This document shows, in pieces, positions 52,602 to 60,882 of a DNA stretch of 64,000 bases. A program made the translations under genes and the position numbers. Each line of letters begins with the position of its first letter. Position 1 is the first letter of the stretch. Source of the DNA: Solirubrobacteraceae bacterium (GTDB lineage: Bacteria; Actinomycetota; Thermoleophilia; Solirubrobacterales; Solirubrobacteraceae). The notes below the pieces were generated by a model that did no database searches, was not told where the DNA came from, and was given only the letters and a program-made list of their open reading frames with translations. Location: contig JANWIP010000031.1 of assembly GCA_025449845.1 (NCBI GenBank), positions 62,001-126,000 of the forward strand. The letters run 5' to 3'.

Positions 52602-53684
52602 CTAGCCCTCCTCGGCGCCTTCGCCAGGCCCAGCGCCACCTTTGCGCCCAGCGTCCTCACCATGCCCTGTGGCGCGGTCGCGCTCGGCATCCTCGCCGGG
52701 CTCGTTGCCACTGCCACGCAACCAGCCGGCCAGCTGCTGCCCGACGGAGTTGATCGATTCCCCGGTATCGCGGAAGGCGTCGCGGAAGCGCTCGGCGTAG
52801 TAGGAGACGGCCTCGCCACCGTCGGAGCGAGCGTCCACAGGATCCTCTCGCGTGGGGTACTCGCCGCCCACAATGCGCTCATACTCGCCCGTCTTCACCC
52901 AGTCCATCAGCTCGTGGATGCGCTTCACCGGCATCGGGTGATCCAGGCCCAGATCGATCAGCAGGCGCGTCAAGCGCTCGATGCCCCCGCCACCTTCGGT
53001 GTATTCGAGACCCTGGCGCATGAACGCGTCCAGATCCAACTCCTCCACCATCACCCCGCCCGCCAGGCACATCAGCGTGCGGCACACCGCCAGCGGATCG
53101 CGGGTCACCAGGGCCGCGGCACGGTCGGCGCTCAGCTCGGCCGCGCGCTCCCACTCAAGCAGCGCCGTGCGCACCGGCGCCAGCGGCAACGGCAGGCGCG
53201 AACTGTGCGTTAGCAGCATCAGGATGTAGAGCGCCGTGCGATACAGCTGGTGGTCGGCCAGGATATGGGCAGCCTCGTGCGCCAGCACCGCCCTGCGCTC
53301 CTGCGGGCCCAGCAGTGCCACGAGCTCAGAGTGCACCACGACGATTGGCCGCTTCGCGCCGATCGCCAGCGCATTGGGCAACGGATACTGGGTCAGATAG
53401 AGATCCGGCACCTCATCCATGTCGAGCGTCGCGTATGCCAGAGCATGCTCGCGCCACACGTCCCCCAACTGCTCCTCTGAGAGCTTCACCGAGGAGCCAA
53501 GATAGGACTGGCGCAGCGCGCGCTCGTAGCCCAACTCGATCAGCTTGCGCACCACCGTGTCCAGATACGGGATCGACCCCAACGCGGCCGTCGCGGCGCG
53601 GTCGGCCGGGTGCTGAAACGCCCGCGGAGATATTCCCGTCAGGTGATAGCCCTCAGTTGGGAGTTGGGATGCTGGGGAGTCCAC
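52602..53684 (-). CDS. M48-family zinc metalloprotease
   Basis: 360 residues. The zinc site is HEAAH (136-140), with the third ligand Glu183 in ERAAELSADRAA. ALAIGAKRPIVVVHSELVALL before it is typical of the family. A hydrophobic stretch (TALYILMLLTH) near 150-160 may touch the membrane, but there are no clear N-terminal membrane helices as in HtpX, so it may be soluble. The C-terminal 60 residues are Gly/Glu-rich. Confidence 0.88.
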   Translation of the reverse strand: MDSPASQLPTEGYHLTGISPRAFQHPADRAATAALGSIPYLDTVVRKLIELGYERALRQSYLGSSVKLSEEQLGDVWREHALAYATLDMDEVPDLYLTQYPLPNALAIGAKRPIVVVHSELVALLGPQERRAVLAHEAAHILADHQLYRTALYILMLLTHSSRLPLPLAPVRTALLEWERAAELSADRAAALVTRDPLAVCRTLMCLAGGVMVEELDLDAFMRQGLEYTEGGGGIERLTRLLIDLGLDHPMPVKRIHELMDWVKTGEYERIVGGEYPTREDPVDARSDGGEAVSYYAERFRDAFRDTGESINSVGQQLAGWLRGSGNEPGEDAERDRATGHGEDAGRKGGAGPGEGAEEG

Positions 53685-53735
53685 TGGTTAGAGGGTACTC
53701 CTTACTCTTTCCCTTCCCTCGCGCTCCCTTTTGGC

Positions 53736-55283
53736 CTAACCCTTCCGTGTCCTACGGTGCTTCGGCTGTGTAAACAGACGCAAGCTGTCGTTCTTGGTCA
53801 ATGTGGTTTCGGATTCCGGCGAGACTTCGGTGATGCTCAGACGCGTGGCCAGGCCGCTGTGCGCACTACTCAGCAGCGCGCGCCCAAGAGCGTTCAGGTG
53901 AACTTTGACGGTGACGCTTGCGCCCGCTCGGATAGCGAAGTTGGCGTTGCCGATCGTGACCGTGCGCGTGATGATCTGCTTGTGTCCCTTCGACCTGACA
54001 CTGCGCTTGGCCAGCAGCTTGAGCTTCCCTGCGCAGGGCTGCGCGCCCTTGCACGTCAGGCGTATCAGCGCGATGCCCCCGCTTCCAACTGTGACCTTCG
54101 TGCCTACGAGCACCGCCGCGGGCGTACTCGCTTGGAAGGAAGGCGTCGGCGCGCCCGGCGCCACCGGCGTTGACGCAGCCGTGCGATCCACGCCGGTACC
54201 CCCGGCGTTGGTCGCCTGCACCTGGCACAGGATCGTGCGTCCGACGTCGCCCTGGCCAGGCGTGTAGGTGGAAGAAGGCCCGGACTGCAGGACTTGTGCG
54301 TTTATGCCATCCATGAAGGTGTACTGGTACGCAGGTTCGCCGCTCCAGGTACCTGGAGCACAGGGCAAGGCGCTGCCCACCATTGGCGTAGCGCCCAGCG
54401 TCGGGCTGCCACCTCGCGGTGCCTTCGGAGGAGCTTCGTTGCCGTCGATGAAATCCTGGATCTCCGGCGCTGCCAGACTGGCAAAGCCATGCAGCTCACC
54501 GGCGACGCAGCTCTGGCCAGGACGCGTGAGACCGAAACTGAGCGCCCCGACCAGCGTTGGGGTGGGTCCCTCGGTCAGTCCGCTGCCACTGTCGCCGAAA
54601 CACGACGATCCGCCGGATGAGCTTGCGCAGAGGAAAACCGCATCGCTGGCATCGCCACACTGGCGGCTGGAGTCGAGCGTCATCGCAAGGGAATACAACG
54701 GCCCAGCCGCATTGACGTTGGCAACCTGCTCGCCAAACCCGGTCAGGTTGACCTGAGTGCCTTCCGGCAATGTGCTCCCAAGCGGCGCGAGACCGATGGC
54801 TTGGGTCTTTCCGGCGCTCAGCACAAGCGGTTCGGAGAGCGTCAACACCGCGACGTCGTCCTGATCCGGTTCACTCCTGCTGTTGGGGGCCTCTACGTAG
54901 TACGGGTGCACCCGTACGCTCGCGACAAGGACCACCTGTGTCCTTGCTTCAGGAGGTCTGATGTTGGACGTGCCTGCAAGGACACGCATGTTCGCGGCCG
55001 GTATCCGCTGGCTGTTGCTGCTGTCGAAGACGCAGTGGGCAGCCGTCAGGATGTGTGCTTCATCGAGCACCACACCACCGCAACTGATTTCCGCGTTTTC
55101 AGAGACGATCTGCGATCGCACGTTGACCTGCCATGGAGCCTGTTCGATCGAGATCGGGACGCCATTCACGATCGCCGCGTGGGCCGAGCGCGCCCATGAG
55201 CTGCTCGGCACAAATGCAGCCCACAGCAACAGGAAGGCTATTCCCCATTTCAAGTAACTCGCGCAAAGTCGAACCATCGGCAT
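53736..55283 (-). CDS. Secreted trypsin-fold serine protease with C-terminal beta domains
   Basis: 515 residues with a signal peptide (about 1-36). The S1 chymotrypsin fold is complete: mature N-terminus AIVNGVPIS, His83 in TAAHC, Asp143 in DQDDVAVL, Ser232 in CFGDSGSG. Ser226 takes the place of trypsin Asp189, so it should not prefer Lys/Arg; the loop reads GDSGSG, not GDSGGP. An Ig-like module (about 285-370) and a second beta domain with a basic end (TQPKHRRTRKG) follow, probably for surface binding. Confidence 0.9.
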   Translation of the reverse strand: MPMVRLCASYLKWGIAFLLLWAAFVPSSSWARSAHAAIVNGVPISIEQAPWQVNVRSQIVSENAEISCGGVVLDEAHILTAAHCVFDSSNSQRIPAANMRVLAGTSNIRPPEARTQVVLVASVRVHPYYVEAPNSRSEPDQDDVAVLTLSEPLVLSAGKTQAIGLAPLGSTLPEGTQVNLTGFGEQVANVNAAGPLYSLAMTLDSSRQCGDASDAVFLCASSSGGSSCFGDSGSGLTEGPTPTLVGALSFGLTRPGQSCVAGELHGFASLAAPEIQDFIDGNEAPPKAPRGGSPTLGATPMVGSALPCAPGTWSGEPAYQYTFMDGINAQVLQSGPSSTYTPGQGDVGRTILCQVQATNAGGTGVDRTAASTPVAPGAPTPSFQASTPAAVLVGTKVTVGSGGIALIRLTCKGAQPCAGKLKLLAKRSVRSKGHKQIITRTVTIGNANFAIRAGASVTVKVHLNALGRALLSSAHSGLATRLSITEVSPESETTLTKNDSLRLFTQPKHRRTRKG

Positions 55284-55409
55284 ATACAGGGTCGCAGCCT
55301 ACTTGCAGACAAGACACCACGTCAAGCCAGTACCGGCAGAATGCCGATCCGCATAAGACTCATCCACTCCCATACCCGATGAACCGATCTACGCTAAGGT
55401 TCGTCGCCC

Positions 55410-55775
55410 ATGAACCGTACCAACGCCATCAACGCCCTCGTCGGCCTGCGCATCGCCGTTGGCGCCGCCTCGTGGCTGACACCCCGTCCAGCCGGCAAGC
55501 TCTTCGGCTTGGACTCCAAGGCCAACCCACAGGCTCCTTATCTGGCACGGTTGTTCGGCGTGCGCGACATCGCCCTGGCCTACGGTGCGATGAGCAGCGA
55601 GGGCGAGCACCAGCGCCAGTGGCTCACGGCGGGCCTTGCCTGCGATGTGGCCGACTCGGTTGCCGGCATCGCCGGTGGGCGTCGCGGCTACCTGCCCAAG
55701 TTCGCCAGCGTGCTCGTCACGGCCACGGCCGTCGCGGCAGCCGCGCTCGGTGCGGTCGCTCTGAGCCAGGAGTAG
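55410..55775 (+). CDS. Small DUF4267-like membrane protein
   Basis: 121 residues. It starts NAINALVGLRIAVGAASWLTP, has a conserved-looking FGVRDIALAYGAM segment, and ends in a hydrophobic helix (FASVLVTATAVAAAALGAVAL). Three to four membrane segments are likely. Function unknown. It is 6 bp upstream of the SDR gene and likely co-transcribed. Confidence 0.7.
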   Translation: MNRTNAINALVGLRIAVGAASWLTPRPAGKLFGLDSKANPQAPYLARLFGVRDIALAYGAMSSEGEHQRQWLTAGLACDVADSVAGIAGGRRGYLPKFASVLVTATAVAAAALGAVALSQE

Positions 55776-55781
55776 GACACA

Positions 55782-56609
55782 GTGGCTACGCGGGTGGCGC
55801 TTGTCACAGGCGCCTCCAGCGGCATCGGCGAGGCTACCGCTCGCCTACTGGCCCGCGAGCCCGAGATGCAGTTGGTTCTCCTCGCCCGCCGCGAGGAGCG
55901 CCTGGCACGCCTGGCAGAAGAACTGCCCACACGCACTACCTGCATCGCCGCAGACCTCACCGCCGAGGATGCTCCCCCGCGCGTACTGGAGCACCTGCAA
56001 GCACACCACGAGGGTCGCCTCAACCTGCTCGTCAACAACGCCGGGGCCTCTTGGCGGGCGACCTTTGCCGAGGGCGGCTACGCCAATGTCAAACACACTA
56101 TGGCGCTCAACTTCGACGCCGTCGTGCGCCTCACCGAGGTCCTGCTACCGCTGCTGCGCGCGAGCGCCCCCAGCGCGATCGTCAACGTCGCCAGCACAGC
56201 CTCGCGCGTCGCGCGCCCCGGCGCCGGTGCTTATTCCGCCGCCAAGTTCGCCCTCGTCGGCTGGACCGACGCCCTCTACGCCGAGGAGCGCTCCCACGGC
56301 GTCCACGTCGGCATGGTCCTCCCTGGCTTCATCGCCACCGAGGGCTTCCCCGCCAATGAGCTGCGCGCCCGGGCTGCTACCCGCTGGATCGTCTCCACGC
56401 CCGAGCGCGCTGCCGAGGCCGTCCTCGATACCGGCCTGCGCGGCCACGCCGAGCGCTACGTCCCCCGCCCCTACTTCCTCGCCGCCGCCGCCCGCCTGCT
56501 CCTCCCCGGCCTCACCCGTCGCGTGCTTTCTGGCGGAGGTGGCGCGGCGCTGACCACCAGCACAGGAGCGGACGCCGCGGAAAACTCAACGCGGCAGGCG
56601 CGTCAGTAG
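55782..56609 (+). CDS. Short-chain dehydrogenase/reductase
   Basis: 275 residues from a GTG. NADP-binding TGASSGIGEATARLLA with LARREERL, LVNNAGAS, catalytic Ser in NVASTASR and YSAAK. VLPGFIATEGFP follows as in classical SDRs. A C-terminal hydrophobic/basic extension (AAARLLLPGLTRRVLSG) may sit at the membrane. The substrate is unknown. Its last 24 bp overlap the convergent mazF-like gene. Confidence 0.9.
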   Translation: MATRVALVTGASSGIGEATARLLAREPEMQLVLLARREERLARLAEELPTRTTCIAADLTAEDAPPRVLEHLQAHHEGRLNLLVNNAGASWRATFAEGGYANVKHTMALNFDAVVRLTEVLLPLLRASAPSAIVNVASTASRVARPGAGAYSAAKFALVGWTDALYAEERSHGVHVGMVLPGFIATEGFPANELRARAATRWIVSTPERAAEAVLDTGLRGHAERYVPRPYFLAAAARLLLPGLTRRVLSGGGGAALTTSTGADAAENSTRQARQ

Positions 56610-56942
56610 GTGAATACGACGGAGCACCAGTTCAAGGGTGCTGTCGCGTACCTGTCCCCGCCGCTCGGCAAGGCGGGTGCGTGAGATGGAACGGATGTTT
56701 TCAGGGAGGGCGTAGCTAATCGCGGTCAGGCCGCCCTCGGGCGGCTCGATGCGGACGTGGAGCGGCGTATCCCGGTCGGTCCGGGTCAGCGGTAAGGCTA
56801 TGCAAATCTCGCCGCGGCCGGAGGAGATCTGGTCGATACTCACGATCACAACGGGGCGTGTGCCGCCTTGCTCGTGGCCTATGACAGGCTCCAGGCGGGC
56901 GTCCCAGACGTCGCCTTGCCTGGCAGCGGGGACCGCCGTCAC
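56586..56942 (-). CDS. MazF/PemK-type mRNA interferase toxin
   Basis: 118 residues from a GTG overlapping the antitoxin stop. It has the MazF start RQGDVWDARLEPVIGHEQGG, TRPVVIVSIDQ, the ALPLTRTDRDTP strand, and the C-terminal RLAERRGQVRDSTLELV helix. MazF toxins cleave RNA at short sequences. The partner antitoxin is directly upstream. Confidence 0.9.
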   Translation of the reverse strand: MTAVPAARQGDVWDARLEPVIGHEQGGTRPVVIVSIDQISSGRGEICIALPLTRTDRDTPLHVRIEPPEGGLTAISYALPENIRSISRTRLAERRGQVRDSTLELVLRRIHLLTRLPR

Positions 56943-57193
56943 TCCAGTTCCTTCAGGCCGTCGAGCAGAGCGTCGTCCCAGACCTCAATCTCAGCGCGAT
57001 AGGACGCCGCCTGCTGAGGGTCGGCCATCAAACGCTCCATCGCCACCTCGTGTTCGGTCAGGATCTGATCGTCCTCGGCATCGCAGATGAGCGCGTCCAG
57101 GAGGTCGGGAGCGCTGAGCCCACGCTCCCGGCTGAGGCGTCGCAGTCGATCTCGGGTTTCGGGCCGAATACGGACGGTCGCGGTCGCAGCCAT
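56939..57193 (-). CDS. Ribbon-helix-helix antitoxin for the MazF-type toxin
   Basis: 84 residues, start behind AAAGGAG. Residues about 4-45 form a ribbon-helix-helix (TATVRIRPETRDRLRRLSRE, then GLSAPDLLDALI). The acidic C-terminus (AEIEVWDDALLDGLKELE) should bind and block the toxin. It probably represses its own operon. Confidence 0.82.
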   Translation of the reverse strand: MAATATVRIRPETRDRLRRLSRERGLSAPDLLDALICDAEDDQILTEHEVAMERLMADPQQAASYRAEIEVWDDALLDGLKELE

Positions 57194-57220
57194 CTCTGCA
57201 TCTCCTTTCGTGCACGTCTA

Positions 57221-57262
57221 CGTATACGTTGGGTAATACGATAACGCGTACCAGGCGTTATC
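57221..57262 (-). promoter_or_regulatory. Palindromes upstream of the mazEF-like pair
   Basis: CGTATACG (57221-57228) and GATAACGC-N7-GCGTTATC (57240-57262) lie in the 64 bp before the antitoxin start. They are candidate autoregulatory sites; the second could also serve as the terminator of the glycosyltransferase's neighbour region. Basis is symmetry only. Confidence 0.4.
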
Positions 57263-59183
57263 CGGGCACAGCCGTACGCCCGCCGAGACCTCCGGCTTCC
57301 AGCACCTCGCCCAGCCCCGCATGGTCCGGCTCCACCTGACCCAAGCCATGCGGCGTCTTCTCCCAGTAGAACGGCTTGTGGATCAGCTGCACGAGCGCGC
57401 GCCAGGCGGCGATCGAGTGCAGCACCCAGTAGAACGGATTGAGCAACGCAAATGGTGCACTGCGCCAGCCCTGACCACGCACGGCGCCAAGCAGGTTGAG
57501 CAGGATCATGATGCCGTTGCCGATCACGAGATTGATCAGGGCGATCGTCCAGAACACGCCTGAGTCGACCAGCGGCAGATGCGGCTCGCCAAAGGCATAC
57601 CAAGCGGCCGTGCCCACCCACATCACCGGCGCCAACAGAAACGTCAAAGGCGTGCCCGCGATCAGCAGCAGGAAGCCCAGAGCATCGCGCACCCCCACCT
57701 GTGCCACCAGCCGGCGCGGCGAGCGGGTATGCACGAGCGCGGTCTGCATGTAGCCCTTGATCCAGCGTGTGCGCTGGCGAATCCAGGGGCGCAGCTCCGC
57801 ACAGGCTTCCTCGTCGGTGTCCGAGTCGATCACTCCCACGCGATAGCCCTCCACCGCCGCGCGCAACCCCAGGTCGGCGTCCTCGGTGACGTTGTGGGGG
57901 TCCCAGCCGACCAGCTTGCGCAGAGCGTCGATGCGGAAGTGATTTGAGGTGCCACCCAAAGGGATGGGCAGGCGCAGGCGATCCAGGCCGGGCAGCATGA
58001 TCCCGAACCAGTAGCCGTACTCCAGCGAGAACATGCGCGTCAGGAGGTTGGTGGAGTCATTCCAGTAGCGCAGCCGCGCCTGCACGCAGACCGTGCGCTC
58101 ACCCGCGTGCTCAAAGGCGGCCACCGCTTTGCGTAACTGCAAAGGCTCGGGGCGATCCTCGGCATCGAAGATCACCAACAGATCCCCCCGTGCGAGGAAG
58201 AGGCCGACGTTGCACGCCTTGGGCTTGGTTTTGGGTTGGGCATCGGGCACGACCACCAGACGCACCGTCGAAGGTGGCCGCGCGGCGCGCGCAGCCGCGA
58301 TGGTCTCCTCGTCGTCAGCCTCCAGCAGCACCAGGATCTCGAGCTTCTCGCTTGGATAGTCGAGCGCCGCCAGGTTGCGCATCAGCCCACCGATCACATT
58401 GGCCTCGCGGTATACCGGCACGAGCACCGTGTAATCGGGTAGCAGGCGGTCGTCGCGCTCGGCCTCCGCGCCAACCTCTCGCCTGCCCCGCGTGCCAGCG
58501 ACGGCGCCCACCAGGCAGGCGACCAGCTTGAAGCCCACGGCCCCAAGGAAGGCAGCGTTGGCCAGGGCCACCACCAGCGACAGCGTGAACTGCCAGTCCA
58601 GCACTGTTCCGACCACAGTTGCCACCAGCAGAGCCAGGATCCACAACTTCTGCCCGCGCGAGAATCCGCTGGCCGCTGAGAGCTCGGGACGGCGGAACAG
58701 CAACTCCCCCGTGGAGCGGCGCGCGATGTGATCCTTGAAGCAGTGCGCCACGGTGCGCTCGATGTCTAGCGGCGTTGTACTGCGCAGCAGGAACGTCTGC
58801 GGCTCCCCGAGGTGCTTGCGCAAGCGCTCCAGGAACGCCTCCGTAGGTGGCTCGCAGGTTGCCACCACCAGCAGATCGTCCTCGCGGCCCACGGGTATCC
58901 AGCCCTCATCCAGGAGCTGCTCTGGGTCAAAGCAGCAGACGAGTGCCTCGTCCACGGGGTCGCGCAGAAGATCGATGAAATCGAGACCCCATTGCGCTCC
59001 CAGCACGCGATGCAGATCGAGGCGATGCACGCGCTCGGCGGCCTCCAGGATGCGCCCGATCCGAACGCCCGTTTCGGCCTGACGCGCAAGCGCCCAGTCA
59101 AGCGTCTTACGGTCGATCATCCCCGCCTCTAGCAGCGCCTCTCCAAGGGGAAGGGTATCCACATGGGCTGTTCGGCAGAGCAC
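57258..59183 (-). CDS. Membrane glycosyltransferase family 2 with N-terminal MshEN domain
   Basis: About 641 residues from the GTG at 59183. A GTG at 59162 is equally possible, and the frame runs to a TTG at 59294. The N-terminus (LGEALLEAGMIDRKTLDWAL) is an MshEN/GSPII_E_N domain, which in other proteins binds cyclic di-GMP. Two helices then lead to a GT2 domain with LVPVYREANVIGG, DAEDRPEP, TEDADLG and RQRTRWIKGY, followed by three or more membrane helices. This is the layout of processive or polysaccharide synthases such as NfrB. The product is unknown. Confidence 0.85.
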   Translation of the reverse strand: MLCRTAHVDTLPLGEALLEAGMIDRKTLDWALARQAETGVRIGRILEAAERVHRLDLHRVLGAQWGLDFIDLLRDPVDEALVCCFDPEQLLDEGWIPVGREDDLLVVATCEPPTEAFLERLRKHLGEPQTFLLRSTTPLDIERTVAHCFKDHIARRSTGELLFRRPELSAASGFSRGQKLWILALLVATVVGTVLDWQFTLSLVVALANAAFLGAVGFKLVACLVGAVAGTRGRREVGAEAERDDRLLPDYTVLVPVYREANVIGGLMRNLAALDYPSEKLEILVLLEADDEETIAAARAARPPSTVRLVVVPDAQPKTKPKACNVGLFLARGDLLVIFDAEDRPEPLQLRKAVAAFEHAGERTVCVQARLRYWNDSTNLLTRMFSLEYGYWFGIMLPGLDRLRLPIPLGGTSNHFRIDALRKLVGWDPHNVTEDADLGLRAAVEGYRVGVIDSDTDEEACAELRPWIRQRTRWIKGYMQTALVHTRSPRRLVAQVGVRDALGFLLLIAGTPLTFLLAPVMWVGTAAWYAFGEPHLPLVDSGVFWTIALINLVIGNGIMILLNLLGAVRGQGWRSAPFALLNPFYWVLHSIAAWRALVQLIHKPFYWEKTPHGLGQVEPDHAGLGEVLEAGGLGGRTAVPG

Positions 59184-59573
59184 CCATGGAGCACCGCAAC
59201 AGTTGTCGAGAGTGGACGATCGTTCGATAGACGGGCGCGCGGCGGTGCTATAGGGCGGGATCGGCCGCGTGGACGGTGTGAAGGATGTGCGCAAGGCAGC
59301 GCAACTTCGCGCTCAAATTGAGCTCTTGGCTAGAGAAGGGCTCCTCGGGGCAGGAAAAAAGCCGTGAGAGGCCGAAGGATCTGGGTACGAAAGATCCACC
59401 AGGAGGATCACGTAGCTGCAGGAAGCAGCCGATGAAGACCATAGAAACCGCAGTGAACCTCAAGGGCCTCCATTTTGAGCGCCCCCGGACGGCATCCAGA
59501 CACGTCCGAAGCGCCTACTCGCGCGTATACGTTTCGGCAGAGCAAAGCGCCGCCGCCTCTACTGGGAGAATAA
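59184..59573 (+). other. Region upstream of the sigma factor promoter
   Basis: No convincing gene. Small hairpins occur: GGATC/GATCC (59383-59403) and GCTGC-AGGAA-GCAGC (59416-59430). A frame from 59431 (MKTIETAVNLKGLHF) runs into the sigma gene leader but has no conserved look. I see no known riboswitch. Confidence 0.3.
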
Positions 59574-59602
59574 TTGACAACGCAACTAACATGGCCTACA
59601 AT
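59574..59602 (+). promoter_or_regulatory. Strong housekeeping promoter for the sigma factor gene
   Basis: TTGACA (59574-59579), 17-bp spacer, TACAAT (59597-59602). It predicts a leader of about 85 nt containing CGGCC-AAA-GGCCG (59639-59651) and an AAGGA ribosome-binding site before the ATG at 59694. Confidence 0.8.
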
Positions 59603-59693
59603 TCCGACTCCAAGCATCGGATTAGAGGGTGGCGCAGTCGGCCAAAGGCCGCCGATATGGGCCTCTCTCGATTCCCAGTCCGAAGGACCCACC

Positions 59694-60731
59694 ATGTCTG
59701 ACACAACCACGCACACCAACCCCCACCTCCCCCCACTGGACTCGGTGGACGCCGTCGACGCCGCTGAGAACGCGGTGCTGGAGTCCGCTGAGCTGGCAAC
59801 CGACCCCACCCTGGCGGTCGTCCCCGACGGGACGGAGAGCGCGACCGAGAGCGAGGCCCGCCCGGAGCGTCCGGCGGCACCCGAACTGTCGCTGGCCGCG
59901 CCTGAAAGCTTCATCCCGGAGTCGGTGGACCAGCTGCTGGCGCACTCGCGGCGCTACCCGCTGCTGACCCCCGCCCAGGAGATCGAACTGGCGCAGCGCA
60001 TCGAGAAGGGTGACCTGCACGCTAAGGAACTGATGATCAACTCCAATCTGCGCCTGGTCGCCTCCAACGCGAGGCGCTACCAGAACCAGGGCCTGCCGTT
60101 GGCCGACCTGGTGCAGGAGGGCATGCTCGGCCTGATCAGGGCCAGCGAGAAGTTCGACTGGCGCAAGGGCTTCCGTTTCTCGACCTACGCCACCCTCTGG
60201 ATTCGCCAGGCGATTCAGCGCGGCCTTGAGAACAGCGGTCGCACGATCCGTCTGCCCGTGCACGTGGCCCAGCGTTCGCGCAAGGTCGGCCGCGTGGAGC
60301 GTGAGCTGTCGGTGCGTCTCGGCCGCGAGCCCACCAACGAGGAGCTGGCCCAGGAGACCGGCCTTGAGCTGGAGCAGGTTGAAGAAGTGCGCCACCAGCG
60401 CAACGCTCTCGTGAGCCTCGACCAGCAGGTGGGCGAAGACGGCGACACCGCGCTGGGCGATCTGCTGCCCGCCGAGCAGGAGGCTCCCGAGGAAATTGCC
60501 TACGAGAACGAGCGCGAGCGGATCGTGCACCGCGCGATCGCCCAGCTGCCCGATACCGAGCGCAAGGTCTTGACGCTGCGCTTCGGCACCGGCCGCGAGG
60601 AGCCGCAGACGCTCACCGCGATCGGCAAGCGCCTGGGCTTCTCCGCCGAGCGGGCCTCGCAGCTTGAGCAGCGCGCTCTGAAGAAGCTCGCTGAGTCGCC
60701 TGAGCTGGCGGCGCTGCGCGAGGCTGCTTGA
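59694..60731 (+). CDS. sigA: Sigma-70 family RNA polymerase sigma factor, primary-like
   Basis: 345 residues from the ATG at 59694. An acidic, low-complexity N-terminus (1-75) replaces region 1.1. Region 1.2 is SVDQLLAHSRRYPLLTPAQE; region 2 has LADLVQEGMLGLIRASEKFD, then FRFSTYATLWIRQAI; region 3 has RLPVHVAQRSRKV; region 4 has LTLRFG and LGFSAERASQLEQRALKKL. The core is close to primary sigma factors, but region 4 lacks parts of the usual 4.1/4.2 wording and the protein is short, so a SigB-like alternative factor cannot be excluded. A consensus promoter and a terminator bound the gene. Confidence 0.85.
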   Translation: MSDTTTHTNPHLPPLDSVDAVDAAENAVLESAELATDPTLAVVPDGTESATESEARPERPAAPELSLAAPESFIPESVDQLLAHSRRYPLLTPAQEIELAQRIEKGDLHAKELMINSNLRLVASNARRYQNQGLPLADLVQEGMLGLIRASEKFDWRKGFRFSTYATLWIRQAIQRGLENSGRTIRLPVHVAQRSRKVGRVERELSVRLGREPTNEELAQETGLELEQVEEVRHQRNALVSLDQQVGEDGDTALGDLLPAEQEAPEEIAYENERERIVHRAIAQLPDTERKVLTLRFGTGREEPQTLTAIGKRLGFSAERASQLEQRALKKLAESPELAALREAA

Positions 60732-60750
60732 TCAGATGTTTGAGACGTTG

Positions 60751-60790
60751 AGGCCGGTGCCCTGAAGCAGGGCATTGGCCTTGGCGTTTT
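60751..60790 (+). terminator. Intrinsic terminator after the sigma factor gene
   Basis: A 14-bp stem (two G-U pairs) from AGGCCGGTGCCCTG and CAGGGCATTGGCCT closes an AAG loop (60751-60781), followed by GGCGTTTT. It lies 20 bp after the stop. Confidence 0.8.
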
Positions 60791-60882
60791 GGGCCGGGTA
60801 CGCGCTCAGCACACCAGGACGGACAAGCCTCGGCGGGGATGGAAGGCTAATCCGCGTCTCCCCGGCACATTGGGAGCATGGC

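Noticed and set aside
59383-59430. Guanidine-II (mini-ykkC) riboswitch suggested by ACGA in a hairpin loop
   Set aside because: The ACGA is not closed as a tetraloop by its stem and there is no second matching ACGR hairpin.
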